This document shows positions 8,280-18,126 of a DNA stretch of 64,000 nt, piece after piece. Made by a program: the position numbers and the translations under genes. Every line of letters begins with the position of its first letter. Position 1 is the first letter of the stretch. The DNA comes from Polyangium spumosum (lineage in GTDB: Bacteria; Myxococcota_A; Polyangia; Polyangiales; Polyangiaceae): contig NZ_WJIE01000002.1 in the NCBI RefSeq assembly GCF_009649845.1, positions 496,001 to 560,000 of the forward strand. The letters run 5' to 3'. The notes beneath the pieces were generated by a model. That model ran no database searches. It was not told the origin of the DNA and saw only the letters and a list, made by a program, of their open reading frames with translations.

Positions 8280-9436
8280 TGCCGAGCGGACACGAGCTTG
8301 CCGCATTCCGTCAGGAAATCGCGGGCGGCGGCTTCGAGCGGGCGCGGCGCGCCTCTCTCGTCCTTGCGTGGATCCCACCTCGTGAGCGCGACGAGCGCGG
8401 ACAACGCGGCCTCCTGGTTGTGCTCCCACGCGTCCGAGCCGGGCCCCTCGGGCCGCGGCGCGCCGAGCACCCCGAGGATCGACGGCACGAGTGATCGGGC
8501 CCCGGCGAGGCCGGCGAGCTCCAGATACGCCCCGCGCACCCACCACGCGCCCGGCTCCGCGGACTCGATCATCGCCTCGAGGAACCGCTCCTCGAAGAGC
8601 CGGAGGACCTCCCCCGACGCCGGCTCGCCCTGCCACGGGAGTTTGTCCACGAGCTGCCGCAGCTCGGCGTCGGCCCGGAGGAGCGGCAAATACCGGGGCT
8701 GGCCGTCGCTGTCGATCGCGTCGGTGTATTGCTTCTCGACCGACCGCCCCGCCGCGTCCTCGAGGCGAACGAGCACGTGCACGCTCGCCGAAGAGCCGAA
8801 CCCCATCACCCCGAAGTTCTTCGCCTTCGGACGATTCTCGCGCATCGTCGCGTGGAGCGCCGCGCGCACGAAGGGCATCTTCGCGTGCACGGCGTCGGTC
8901 GGGAGCGTCGCGCGCGCGACCTGAAACGGAGGCGCCTTCGCCTTGCTCGGGAACGGGTGCGACGCACGCACCCCGATCACGTCGTACGCCGCGGCGGCCG
9001 GATCCGAGCGGGAGATCTGCACGATCTCGAGCTGTCGACCGTGCCCCGCGCCCCGCTCGTACACGAGCCGCGCCACGGGCTGATCGAGCCCGTCACACCC
9101 GAACGAGACGTCGAGCGTGCTGCCCTGCATGGTGGGCTTGAACTGCGCCCGCAGGTCCGCCGCGATCGAGCTCTCGGTCGCCTGGTCCCTCGCGCGGCAC
9201 GGGAGCCGATCGGGCTCCGTCGCGGGCCTCGGCGTCACCAGGAGCGGCGGGAAGGCGCCGCCCTTCGCGCACCGGTTCGGCTTCTGCGACTCGGGCGCCT
9301 CGTGGATCCGTTCGCCCCCGGCCTCCCCCGGGCCCTTCGCCGCGTCTCCCGGAGGAGCCGTCGTGATCACGGCCTGCGCCCCTCCCCCGCCGCACGCCGC
9401 GAGCACGAGGACCAGCACGACTCCCGCACGCGTCAT
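8276..9436 (-). CDS. Lipoprotein of unknown function
   Basis: 386 residues. The N-terminus MTRAGVVLVLVLAACGGGG is a lipoprotein signal with lipobox LAAC. A Gly/Pro/Glu-rich linker follows, then a region of mixed composition with no recognised domain. The last 120 residues (AYLELAGLAGARSLVPSILG onward) are helical and Leu/Ala-rich and could be HEAT-like. The ATG at 9436 was chosen because it begins the signal peptide; the longer frame above it is a shadow. It is coupled to the AEC carrier downstream. A role in the envelope is likely, but nothing more specific can be said. Confidence 0.75.
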   Translation of the reverse strand: MTRAGVVLVLVLAACGGGGAQAVITTAPPGDAAKGPGEAGGERIHEAPESQKPNRCAKGGAFPPLLVTPRPATEPDRLPCRARDQATESSIAADLRAQFKPTMQGSTLDVSFGCDGLDQPVARLVYERGAGHGRQLEIVQISRSDPAAAAYDVIGVRASHPFPSKAKAPPFQVARATLPTDAVHAKMPFVRAALHATMRENRPKAKNFGVMGFGSSASVHVLVRLEDAAGRSVEKQYTDAIDSDGQPRYLPLLRADAELRQLVDKLPWQGEPASGEVLRLFEERFLEAMIESAEPGAWWVRGAYLELAGLAGARSLVPSILGVLGAPRPEGPGSDAWEHNQEAALSALVALTRWDPRKDERGAPRPLEAAARDFLTECGKLVSARQ

Positions 9437-9613
9437 GGGAGGCTGCCTACCACGGCGCCGCGCCTCGGCACAACGGCTCCACGATGTCCCTTCGTGCCAC
9501 GAAGACATGGCCCATCGACGAGGGAGACGTGGCTCATCCGGGGACGCGCGTGACGCGGAGGGCGCGCCGGTGCGCGACGGGTGGAGGGGAAGGGCGTGGG
9601 AGGAGCTTCGGGC

Positions 9614-9796
9614 TCAGTCCGCCGGAGGCGGCTGGGGGCCCGGGACGATGCCCGCGATGTCCGGATCTTCACCCGGTGCAGTATCACCGCGCGTGTCCTT
9701 CTCCTTGCGGCGCTCGAGCTTGTTCGCGTTCTTCTCGCGCTGCTTCTCCTGACGAGCGCGTTCCTTCTGGCGCTTTAGCGCTCCCTGCCTCTGCAT
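9614..9796 (-). CDS. Small highly charged protein
   Basis: 60 residues. The first half is almost entirely Arg, Lys, Gln and Glu (KRQKERARQEKQREKNANKL) and should form a single amphipathic or coiled helix. The second half is acidic and Pro-rich. It sits downstream of the RRM gene on the same strand, beyond that gene's terminator, so it probably has its own promoter. The base composition of the first half is less GC-rich than its neighbours because of the Lys, Gln and Glu codons. No function is recognised. Nucleic-acid binding is possible from charge alone. Confidence 0.55.
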   Translation of the reverse strand: MQRQGALKRQKERARQEKQREKNANKLERRKEKDTRGDTAPGEDPDIAGIVPGPQPPPAD

Positions 9797-9849
9797 GCGG
9801 TTATGCCTTTCGCTTGGGGGTTCTGCGCGTCCCGCAGGACGTGGGGCAC

Positions 9850-9896
9850 AAAAAACGAGTCGGCGCGGCGGTGCCTCTCGGCAAACCGCCGCGCCG
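9850..9896 (-). terminator. Rho-independent terminator of the RRM/RGG gene
   Basis: A perfect 12-bp GC-rich stem (9861-9872 with 9885-9896) encloses a 12-nt loop. On the minus strand, five nucleotides after the stem comes a run of six T (A at 9850-9855 on the plus strand). It lies about 40 bp past the RRM gene stop, on the correct strand. Confidence 0.8.
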
Positions 9897-9926
9897 CTCC
9901 TCTCCTCAACAGCCTGCCAGTCGACC

Positions 9927-9950
9927 GACCGTTACCGATCAGTAACGGTC
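9927..9950 (-). other. Hairpin spanning the stop codon of the RRM gene
   Basis: GACCGTTAC (9927-9935) pairs perfectly with GTAACGGTC (9942-9950) around a 6-nt loop that contains the stop codon at 9939-9941. No T-run follows, so it is not itself a normal intrinsic terminator. It could stabilise the 3' end or be a protein site. Confidence 0.5.
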
Positions 9951-10340
9951 ACGACCGCCGCCGCCACGACCGCCGCGGCCACCGCCGCCGCCGCCGTAGC
10001 CGCCGCCGCCGCCACGGCCGCCGCCGCCGCCGAAGCCGCCACCACCGCCGCCGCCGAAGCTGCGACCGCCGCCGCCGCCACCCTCACGCGGGGGGCGCTC
10101 CTGGGCCTCGTTGACCTTGAGCGTGCGGCCGTCGAGCATCATCCCGTTGAGCTGCGAGATGGCGTTGGTCGCCGCGCTCGCCGAGCCCATCGTGACGAAC
10201 GCAAAACCGCGCGGCTGACCGGTCTCACGGTCGGTCGGCATCGCGATCTCGCGGACTTCACCGGCAGCCGAGAACGCCTGCTCGAGGGCTTCGCGGGTGG
10301 TGCTGTAGGAGAGGTTGCCTACGTAGAGACGATTTCCCAT
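9939..10340 (-). CDS. RNA-binding protein: single RRM with Gly/Arg-rich (RGG) tail
   Basis: 133 residues. The RRM spans about 3-80 with RNP2 LYVGNL (5-10) and RNP1 RGFAFVTM (44-51), including the aromatic residues that stack on RNA bases. From about 82 the chain is a glycine tail interspersed with Arg, Tyr and Phe, ending GGRDRY. This layout matches small bacterial glycine-rich RNA-binding proteins known from cyanobacteria and myxobacteria, several of which respond to cold. The tail is coded by near-perfect GCC/GCG triplet runs (about 9955-10085). The gene is monocistronic with a strong terminator, and its leader is long (see 10341-10735). Confidence 0.92.
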   Translation of the reverse strand: MGNRLYVGNLSYSTTREALEQAFSAAGEVREIAMPTDRETGQPRGFAFVTMGSASAATNAISQLNGMMLDGRTLKVNEAQERPPREGGGGGGRSFGGGGGGGFGGGGGRGGGGGYGGGGGGRGGRGGGGRDRY

Positions 10341-10735
10341 GACATGATGCTTTCACGGCTTCCTTTGCGCGCCGTCGCGCCATCTCTGCCGACCATTCGA
10401 CGAAGCCGTAGCGATCGAACGGGGACGTGCCGCGCGGGTCAGTCCGCGCCAGCACACGCTGCGTCTGCCAGTCGTTCGAGCGAGCCACGTCCCCCTCCGA
10501 ATGGAGGGAGGAAAGAAAGCGTCGTGTCGAGGGCCAGTGACGTTCGTGAGGCACCTACCGTAACCCGACGCGCCGTAGGTCGCAAGCCTGTCGCGGCCTT
10601 TTCTCGGGGACGCCGCCAGGCCTCTGCGGACTGCGGACGGAGATCGGAAAAGGGACGGAAAAACCTGGCTTCGAGCAGACGCAAGAGAGGAAGCGTCCTG
10701 GGGAAGACCGCGGGTTCGTCCGGGAAACGCGTTCG
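10341..10735 (-). promoter_or_regulatory. 395-bp non-coding region, long leader of the RRM gene
   Basis: No convincing gene lies here. A weak candidate promoter on the minus strand is TTGCGA (10580-10585), 17 bp spacer, TACGGT (10557-10562). If used, the RRM transcript would have a 5' leader of roughly 200 nt, reminiscent of cold-shock mRNAs. No strong Shine-Dalgarno precedes the RRM ATG; the nearest purine run is GGAAG about 24 nt upstream. An open frame crossing 10258-10554 looks like chance coding. Confidence 0.35.
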
Positions 10736-11263
10736 TCAAGCCAATCCGAGCCGCTCCCGCGCGCCCTTGACACCGAAGATCGTGCCCCCACCCGGCGGAA
10801 CGATCGGCGCGAGGAGGACGGACGAGAGGATCGCGGCGAGCGCGAGCGGCGCGTCCGGATCCTCGCCCTGCGCGACCTCGCTCGACACCTGCCAGACGCG
10901 CCGCGCGCGCGCGACGAGCACATCCATACCCGCGCCGCCGATCGCAGCCGCCCCCGCCTCCGCGACGAGGCGCGCCTCGGGCGCCTCCTCCACGGGCACG
11001 GTCACGACGAGCACGCGCGCCTTGCCGCCACGCGCCTTGCGATCGATCTCCACGAGGGCCGCGTCGGCCGCGGGCGCCTCGCCGCTCGGATACGCCTTCG
11101 GCTGCGAGAGCTCGAGCGCCACGCCGAAGAACGTGCGGGCCTTGTGCGCCCAGAGCGCGACGTCGATGCGGGCCGAAGGATCGGGCGCGAGGAGCGTGTA
11201 CGCGCGTGACGCCGGGAGCGCCTCGACACGGACGTTCGCCCAGCCATTTCGGTCGAACTCCAT
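10736..11263 (-). CDS. Protein of unknown function
   Basis: 175 residues, not recognised. The N-terminal half is a mixed sequence (FDRNGWANVRVEALPASRAY) that could form a beta-rich domain. The middle is Ala/Glu-rich, and the end contains a moderately hydrophobic stretch (LALAAILSSVLLAPIVPPGG). It starts 30 bp after the stop of the large kinase gene on the same strand, so the two may be co-transcribed. Codon usage matches its neighbours, which supports a real gene. No signal peptide is evident. Confidence 0.6.
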   Translation of the reverse strand: MEFDRNGWANVRVEALPASRAYTLLAPDPSARIDVALWAHKARTFFGVALELSQPKAYPSGEAPAADAALVEIDRKARGGKARVLVVTVPVEEAPEARLVAEAGAAAIGGAGMDVLVARARRVWQVSSEVAQGEDPDAPLALAAILSSVLLAPIVPPGGGTIFGVKGARERLGLA

Positions 11264-11293
11264 CGACCGGAGGATACGCGGAGCCCCTCGGCA

Positions 11294-14200
11294 TTACGAC
11301 GGCAACGTGGCCTCGTCCGCCCGTGTCCGCGCGAGGAGGCGCTCGATCCGGGGCGCCATGACGTTCGGGAGCGCCCGGCCGATCTCCAGCGCGCGCTCGA
11401 AATGGCGGCGCGCCTCGGCCGGGCAGCCGCGCCGAAGCGCCGAGAGCCCCCGCGCCTCCGTCACCTCCAGGCGCTCCTGCCCCATGGAGAACTCGCGCGA
11501 GCGCGCCTCGAGCGCGTCCCAGGCCGCGTCGTCCGCGTCCGACGTGGCGAGCTCGAGCATGACGCAGAGCACGTCCTCCGCCGGCACGGGGAGCGCGGGG
11601 CCCGCCTGCTCGCGGATACGCGCCGCCGCCTCGCGCGCGCCCACGAGGTCGCCGCGGAAATGGCGCAGGCGCCCGTCGAGCAAGGCGATCACCGGCCGAG
11701 GCGCGCCGCCCGTGTGCCGCACCTCGAGCGCGAGCGCGCGCGCCGCGTGGGGCTCGGCCGCGTCGAGATCGTCCCAGAGGTAGAGGTACTCGCCGAGGTT
11801 GTGGTGCGCGAGGATCTCCAGCCAATCCTGGCCGAGCTCGCGGCCGAGCCAGGCCACCCGCTCGAAATCGGCGACCATACGCGCCTTGTCCCCCACGAGC
11901 GCCGCGAGCAGCGCCCGCGCGTTGACCACGCTGGCGAGGTGCAGGTCGTCGCCGTGCGACTCGCACAGGTCGATCGCCCGCGCGATCGCCCGCTCGGCCT
12001 CCGCGAGGCGGCCGAGCGCCGGGAGCACGAAGCCGAGCATGGTGAGCGCGACGATCCGCGGCTCGTAGGCCTCGTACCCGATCGTGTCCGCTACCTCGAT
12101 CGCGCGCTCGAAGAGCGGGACGGCCTCGTCCTCGCGGCTGAAGCGGACGAGCGACAAACCCTGGCCGAGCAGGAGGCGAGCGAGGAGCACGGGCGGCGGC
12201 GCGTCCGAGAGCAGCCCGAGGGCCGCGACGACACGCTCGCGCGAGGCCTCGTAGTCGGCCATCCAGTCGAGGACGGTGGCCTCGTCGAGCAGGATCTCCA
12301 CCGCCGCGAGAGGATCGTCGGCGGAGGCCTCGCGCGCGGCGAGGGCACGGGCAAGGGCGAGGTCGTCGAGCGCGTCCTGGTAGCGGCCGAGCCGATAACG
12401 CATGAGGCCCCGCCCCCGCAAGGCCCGCGGCCGGAGCCCGGGCGTGCGGGGAACGAGCTCGGCTTGTCCCGGCATGGGTCTGGCGGAGGAGACGGCCCCC
12501 GCGCTCGCGCCCAACGACTCGAGGGCGCGCGTGTAACACCGCTCGGCGTCGAGCCAGTCGTGCCGCGCCCGCGCGGCTTCGGCGAGCGCGAGGTACGCCC
12601 GTTCGCCGAGGGCGCGCTCGCCTGCGTGGGTCGCGTGGTGCGCGAGCTGCGCGAGGTGGGGCTCGTCGCCGCTCGGCTCTGCGCCGCCGTCCCACCCCGA
12701 GGCTTGCTGGAAATACGCGGCGGCGGCGAGGTGGATCCGGGCGCGCTGGGCCTCCGGCACCGAACGCGCGATCGCCTCGCGCACGAGCGCGTGCCGGAAC
12801 GCGTACCGCCCCGCGCCTTGCCGCGCGAGCAGCCCCGCCGCGACGAGCCGCTCCGAGCCGACCCGCGCGTCGAGCGGGAAGTCTCCGCCCGCGCTCATCC
12901 GATCGAGCCGCCCGAGCACGCCTTGCATCTCCGCGATCGTCACCTCCGCGCCGAGCACGGCGGCGAGGCAAGCGTGCGCGCGCGCCGCGGGCGGGAGCGC
13001 GTCGAGATCGCGGTGCGCGAGCCACTCGATGAGCGGCAGATCCGGCAGATCGTCGAGCTCGTCCGTGGCCAGGAAATACCCGCTGCCCGAGGGGTGCTTG
13101 CGGACGATCCCCTGGGCCTTGAGCCCACGCACGAGCTCGACGAGCAGGAGCGGCACGCCCTCTGCCCGCGCGGCGATCCGCGCGACCGCCGACTCCGGCA
13201 CGTTCTCCGCGGGCCGCAAGAGCTCGCGGCAGAGCGCGGCGGCGCTCGCGGGGTCGAGCGGACCGAGGCGATGGATGACGCGGCGGCTCGCGCGCGCGCC
13301 CCACGACGGGTGGTCCTGCTCGAACGACGGCCTGCCGAGCGCGCACACGAAGAGCGGCGCGCGCGCCTCGGCCCGCACGGCGAGATCCAGGATCGCGAGC
13401 GTCGCGTCGTCGGCGAAGTGCACGTCGTCGAGGATCACGCAGAGCGGCTCCTCGATCGCCCTGCGCCGGATCGCCTCGCCCACGCTCGCCGTGAGCAGCG
13501 TCCGCAGCGCGCCCGGCGCGGCCTCGATCGCGTGGAGGCCGTCCGCGCCCGTGATCGTGGCGCCGCTGCCCTTCGAGATCCACCCGAGCGAGAGCGCCAC
13601 GCTCGCGCCGGCCTCGGCGTGGCGCGCGGGCCCGAGCCTCGCCGCGAGCAGCTCCCGACCGCCGTCCGCGGGGGCCTCGTCGGGCAAGGCGAGGGCGCGC
13701 TGCAAGAGCTCGCGCACGCCGCTCCCGCCCGCGCCGTGCACCGGCTCGTGCGCGGAGAACGCGATGATCCGCGTCCCGGGCAAGACCTGCGCGATCCGCG
13801 AGGTGAGGGCGCGCTTCAGGAAGCTCTTGCCGCACCCCGCCTCGGCGAGCACGAGGGCGACCGACGGGCGCGCCTCCTCGATCGCCTGACGCCCGAGCTC
13901 CGCCAGCGCGTCGAGCACACGCTCGCGCCCGGAGGCCGGGATCGCACCACGCGAGGAGGTGGCGTCGGTGGTCTCGCTCGACGACGCGGGCGGCGTCTCC
14001 TCGCCGTCGAGGTACATCGGCGCGAGATCGGGCGTGACGCCGGAGGCCTCGAGCACCGCGCGCGCGGCCGTCGAGAGCGAGACGCCGGGCGGCGCCGAGG
14101 GCTTCGGGAACCGGTCCTCCCGGGCGATACGCGGCGCCAGGATGCGGCGGGATCCATCGGGGCCGAGGTGCACCGCGACGGCCGCGAGATCGAGCCCGAC

Positions 14201-15472
14201 GCGCTCGCAGGCGCCCTGCTCCGTGAGCGCGCGCGCCGCCTCGAGCGCGCGCCGCGCGGGGTTCTCGTCGACCTCGTGACCGAAGGCCGCGACGTACCGG
14301 CCCGCGGACGCGTACACGATCTGCGCGCCGAACGGCTCGAGCGCGCGCCGCAGGGCGATCGCGTCGAGCGTCGAGGCGAAACACGCGACACACACGACGC
14401 GGCGCTCGGCGGTCTTCGGCGCCTTCGCGCCGGGCGGCGGATCGAGCGCGGGCACTGCGAGGACGGGGCTCTCCTCGTCCGGGAGCGCGAGCGCGGCCGC
14501 GAGGCTCGCGCGCAGGTACGCGGCCGACGGGGGCCGCTCGGCGGGATCCTTGGCGAGGCAACGGAGCACGAGCTCCTCGATCGACGGCGGGATCGACCGC
14601 GCGAACGGCGGCGGGGCGACGGCCGTCGGGGGCGGCGGCCTCTGGCTCGCGTGGCCCTCGCGCACGATCGCCGCGGGGCCGAAGAACGGCGGGCGCCCCG
14701 TGAGCATCTCATACAGCAAGACGCCCATCGCGTAGATGTCGGCGCGCGCGTCCAGGGCGCGGCGCCCCTCGCACGACTCGGGCGCCATGTACTCGGTCGT
14801 GCCCACGACGGCGCCTGCCGCGGTGAGCGCGGCGGCCTCTGCCGCGACGGCGTACGTGATGCCGAAATCGAGGAGCACCGCGCGTTTGCCGTCGGCGTCG
14901 ACGAGGACGTTCTCCGGCTTCAGATCGCGGTGCACGTAGCCTCGCGCGTGGATGGCCTCGAGCGCGCGCAGGATGGCGAGCCCGAGGACGATCGCGTCGC
15001 GCGCCGGCAGCGGCCCCGCGCGGGCGAGCAGGTGATCGGCGAGTGTCCTCTCGGCGACGAGCTCCATGATCACGTACGTCCCCGAGGACGCGAGCTCATC
15101 GAGCGCGAAGAACGCTGGCACGTAGGGTGGGCCGACCGCGCGCATCACCGAGGCCTCGCGGACGAGGCGCGGCGCGGCCTCGGGCACGTCGGGATGGGCG
15201 AGCTTGATGGCGACGCGCCTCCCGTCTTCGAGGCGCCGCGCCGCGTACACCACGCCGAAGCCCCCGCGACCGAGCGTGCCCGTGACCTCGTAGCCCGGAA
15301 ACACCGGCGCGGGCGGCTCGGCAGGCTCGGGCGTGATCTCCTCTGCCCCCGGGCCGTGCTCGGGGCATCCGTCCACCGGCACGCGCCGCCCGCACGCGAG
15401 GCATCGGGTGCCTCGCCTCGGGCCCAGGCAGACCGGGCCCGCTTCGGGCGTCGCGCCGGGGACGAACGTCAT
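11294..15472 (-). CDS. Ser/Thr protein kinase fused to degenerate cyclase-like, AAA/NTPase and TPR regions
   Basis: 1392 residues. A Cys-rich N-terminus (CLACGRRVPVDGCPEHG) resembles a small zinc-binding segment. The kinase domain follows: GRGGFGVVYA, VAIK, HRDLKPENV, DFG and APE are all present, so it should be active. Residues about 370-500 look like a class III cyclase fold without obvious catalytic residues. A P-loop (AEAGCGKSF, near 547) and a Walker B (VILDDVHFAD, near 683) mark an AAA16/STAND-type ATPase. The last 440 residues are TPR-like helices. This layout is the myxobacterial kinase-ATPase-TPR family, thought to be signalling hubs. The ATG at 15472 overlaps the stop of the upstream lipoprotein (ATGA), tying the two together. 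Confidence 0.9.
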   Translation of the reverse strand: MTFVPGATPEAGPVCLGPRRGTRCLACGRRVPVDGCPEHGPGAEEITPEPAEPPAPVFPGYEVTGTLGRGGFGVVYAARRLEDGRRVAIKLAHPDVPEAAPRLVREASVMRAVGPPYVPAFFALDELASSGTYVIMELVAERTLADHLLARAGPLPARDAIVLGLAILRALEAIHARGYVHRDLKPENVLVDADGKRAVLLDFGITYAVAAEAAALTAAGAVVGTTEYMAPESCEGRRALDARADIYAMGVLLYEMLTGRPPFFGPAAIVREGHASQRPPPPTAVAPPPFARSIPPSIEELVLRCLAKDPAERPPSAAYLRASLAAALALPDEESPVLAVPALDPPPGAKAPKTAERRVVCVACFASTLDAIALRRALEPFGAQIVYASAGRYVAAFGHEVDENPARRALEAARALTEQGACERVGLDLAAVAVHLGPDGSRRILAPRIAREDRFPKPSAPPGVSLSTAARAVLEASGVTPDLAPMYLDGEETPPASSSETTDATSSRGAIPASGRERVLDALAELGRQAIEEARPSVALVLAEAGCGKSFLKRALTSRIAQVLPGTRIIAFSAHEPVHGAGGSGVRELLQRALALPDEAPADGGRELLAARLGPARHAEAGASVALSLGWISKGSGATITGADGLHAIEAAPGALRTLLTASVGEAIRRRAIEEPLCVILDDVHFADDATLAILDLAVRAEARAPLFVCALGRPSFEQDHPSWGARASRRVIHRLGPLDPASAAALCRELLRPAENVPESAVARIAARAEGVPLLLVELVRGLKAQGIVRKHPSGSGYFLATDELDDLPDLPLIEWLAHRDLDALPPAARAHACLAAVLGAEVTIAEMQGVLGRLDRMSAGGDFPLDARVGSERLVAAGLLARQGAGRYAFRHALVREAIARSVPEAQRARIHLAAAAYFQQASGWDGGAEPSGDEPHLAQLAHHATHAGERALGERAYLALAEAARARHDWLDAERCYTRALESLGASAGAVSSARPMPGQAELVPRTPGLRPRALRGRGLMRYRLGRYQDALDDLALARALAAREASADDPLAAVEILLDEATVLDWMADYEASRERVVAALGLLSDAPPPVLLARLLLGQGLSLVRFSREDEAVPLFERAIEVADTIGYEAYEPRIVALTMLGFVLPALGRLAEAERAIARAIDLCESHGDDLHLASVVNARALLAALVGDKARMVADFERVAWLGRELGQDWLEILAHHNLGEYLYLWDDLDAAEPHAARALALEVRHTGGAPRPVIALLDGRLRHFRGDLVGAREAAARIREQAGPALPVPAEDVLCVMLELATSDADDAAWDALEARSREFSMGQERLEVTEARGLSALRRGCPAEARRHFERALEIGRALPNVMAPRIERLLARTRADEATLPS

Positions 15473-16329
15473 AACAAGAACACCGTCATGACCTCCGTCG
15501 TCTTGCGAGGGGGGACCACAGACGCATCGTATACGCATTTCGGACGAAATGCATTGTTCGAATCGAGCGGGTCACAAAGCGCGTCGCAGGACCCGCGCCG
15601 CTCGATGATCCCGCAGTCCTCGAGGCCATCCGTCCCCACGTGCCCGGCGGCGCAGTCTCGCAGGAGGTTGCGGCTGTGATTGGCGTTCGGGACGTACACG
15701 CAGGCGTGCAGGTAGGGCGTCGGCGCGAACAGGTTGCCCCAGAAGGCCCCCTCCTCCTTCCCGAAAATCAATTGCTCGAGCGAGCTCGATTGCTTGATCG
15801 CGTCGTGGGCGGCGCGCATCGAGATCAGGACCGTCACCCCGTACCAGTTCGTCCGTGCCGCCAGGCACGCCGACACCCATCGTTGCCCCGTCTCGTCGAG
15901 CGGCCCGGTCGCCCAGGAAGGCGCGAGCCCCAGCTTTCCGACGTACGTCTCCGTCTGAACGACGCCGCCGAGGTCCGTCCACGACAGGCTGAGCGACTGG
16001 GACGGATCGAATGCGCAGTTCACGGCATAACGTACGAACATCCGCGACAGGTATCCGGCCTCGCCCGGGTCCTCGAGCGCGGCGAGCGTGCTCGGGCCGA
16101 AGGCCGTCGGCGTGAGCGCGTTTGGTTGAATTGCGTTCGGCTGGATCGCGTTCGGCTGGATCGCGTTCGGCTGGATCGCGTTCGGCTGGATCGCGTTCTC
16201 CTCGACGAGGCCCATCTCGGCGTCCTCCACGAGAATCGTATCCTCGTCCCCCGGCGCCTCCCCGGCGTCCCCGCAGCCCACGAGCGTCCCCAACGAAATG
16301 ATCAGCGACGCGAGCGTCATGCTTCGCAT
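15469..16329 (-). CDS. Lipoprotein with AIQPN pentapeptide repeats
   Basis: 286 residues. The signal peptide has a lipobox-like LVGCGD (Cys near residue 19), then an acidic stretch, then five tandem AIQPN repeats (coded at 16120-16194) that form a spacer. The remaining 200 residues include several Cys (NCAF, DCAAGH, CGIIERRGSCDALCDP) that could form disulfides in a secreted domain. No enzyme family is recognised. ATG 16329 is preferred because a GGTGGGGGA purine run lies just upstream. The stop overlaps the start of the kinase-ATPase-TPR gene, so this lipoprotein may be its input or partner. It is transcribed divergently from the second kinase. Confidence 0.72.
   Translation of the reverse strand: MRSMTLASLIISLGTLVGCGDAGEAPGDEDTILVEDAEMGLVEENAIQPNAIQPNAIQPNAIQPNAIQPNALTPTAFGPSTLAALEDPGEAGYLSRMFVRYAVNCAFDPSQSLSLSWTDLGGVVQTETYVGKLGLAPSWATGPLDETGQRWVSACLAARTNWYGVTVLISMRAAHDAIKQSSSLEQLIFGKEEGAFWGNLFAPTPYLHACVYVPNANHSRNLLRDCAAGHVGTDGLEDCGIIERRGSCDALCDPLDSNNAFRPKCVYDASVVPPRKTTEVMTVFLL
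16120..16194 (-). repeat. Five 15-bp tandem repeats coding AIQPN
   Basis: Four units are identical (gttcggctggatcgc on the plus strand, 16135-16194). The fifth (16120-16134) differs at several silent positions. Identical units suggest recent expansion by slippage or recombination. Fifteen is a multiple of three, so copy-number change alters spacer length without frameshift. Confidence 0.9.
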
Positions 16330-16608
16330 GTGTGTTTCCCCCACCCTGGCTCGAACATGAAAAATATGAAATCAGGAAGAAAGTCGGCGCTACTCTAGCA
16401 CCCGGAAAGAGCAGACGAACCGAAAATGCAGGGGGGCGAAAAGATCCGCCGGGTGGGCGGCGGGCGCGTCCGTCCGCGACACGCGCCATAACGATCGTAC
16501 GTCGTTCGCAGAATGCTTTTTTTGTTCCCGGACGCGATTCGACGCGCCGGACGTGTCATGGTTGATATGTCTCGGTTTTCGATTTCCGAGACCAGGGGGG
16601 GCATGGCC

Positions 16609-18108
<1,500 letters not shown>

Positions 18109-18126
18109 GCGGCTTTCCGGGTTGGA

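Noticed and set aside
9955-10085. GCC/GCG triplet expansion near the RRM gene
   Set aside because: It codes the glycine-rich RGG tail, so no independent repeat function is needed.
10258-10554. A 98-codon minus-strand frame through the RRM start and leader
   Set aside because: It overlaps the RRM gene in another frame and its protein has no motif. Part of it (YGFVEWSAEMARRRAKEA) looks protein-like, but evidence is too thin.
10353-14561. A 1402-codon open frame on the minus strand
   Set aside because: Same-strand shadow in another frame of the kinase-ATPase-TPR gene, with composition dominated by Arg and Ala and no domain.
11402-15679. A 1425-codon open frame on the plus strand across the large kinase gene
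   Set aside because: It is a shadow of the minus-strand gene: its protein is full of Arg, Glu and Ala with no domain, while the opposite frame has clear kinase, ATPase and TPR motifs.
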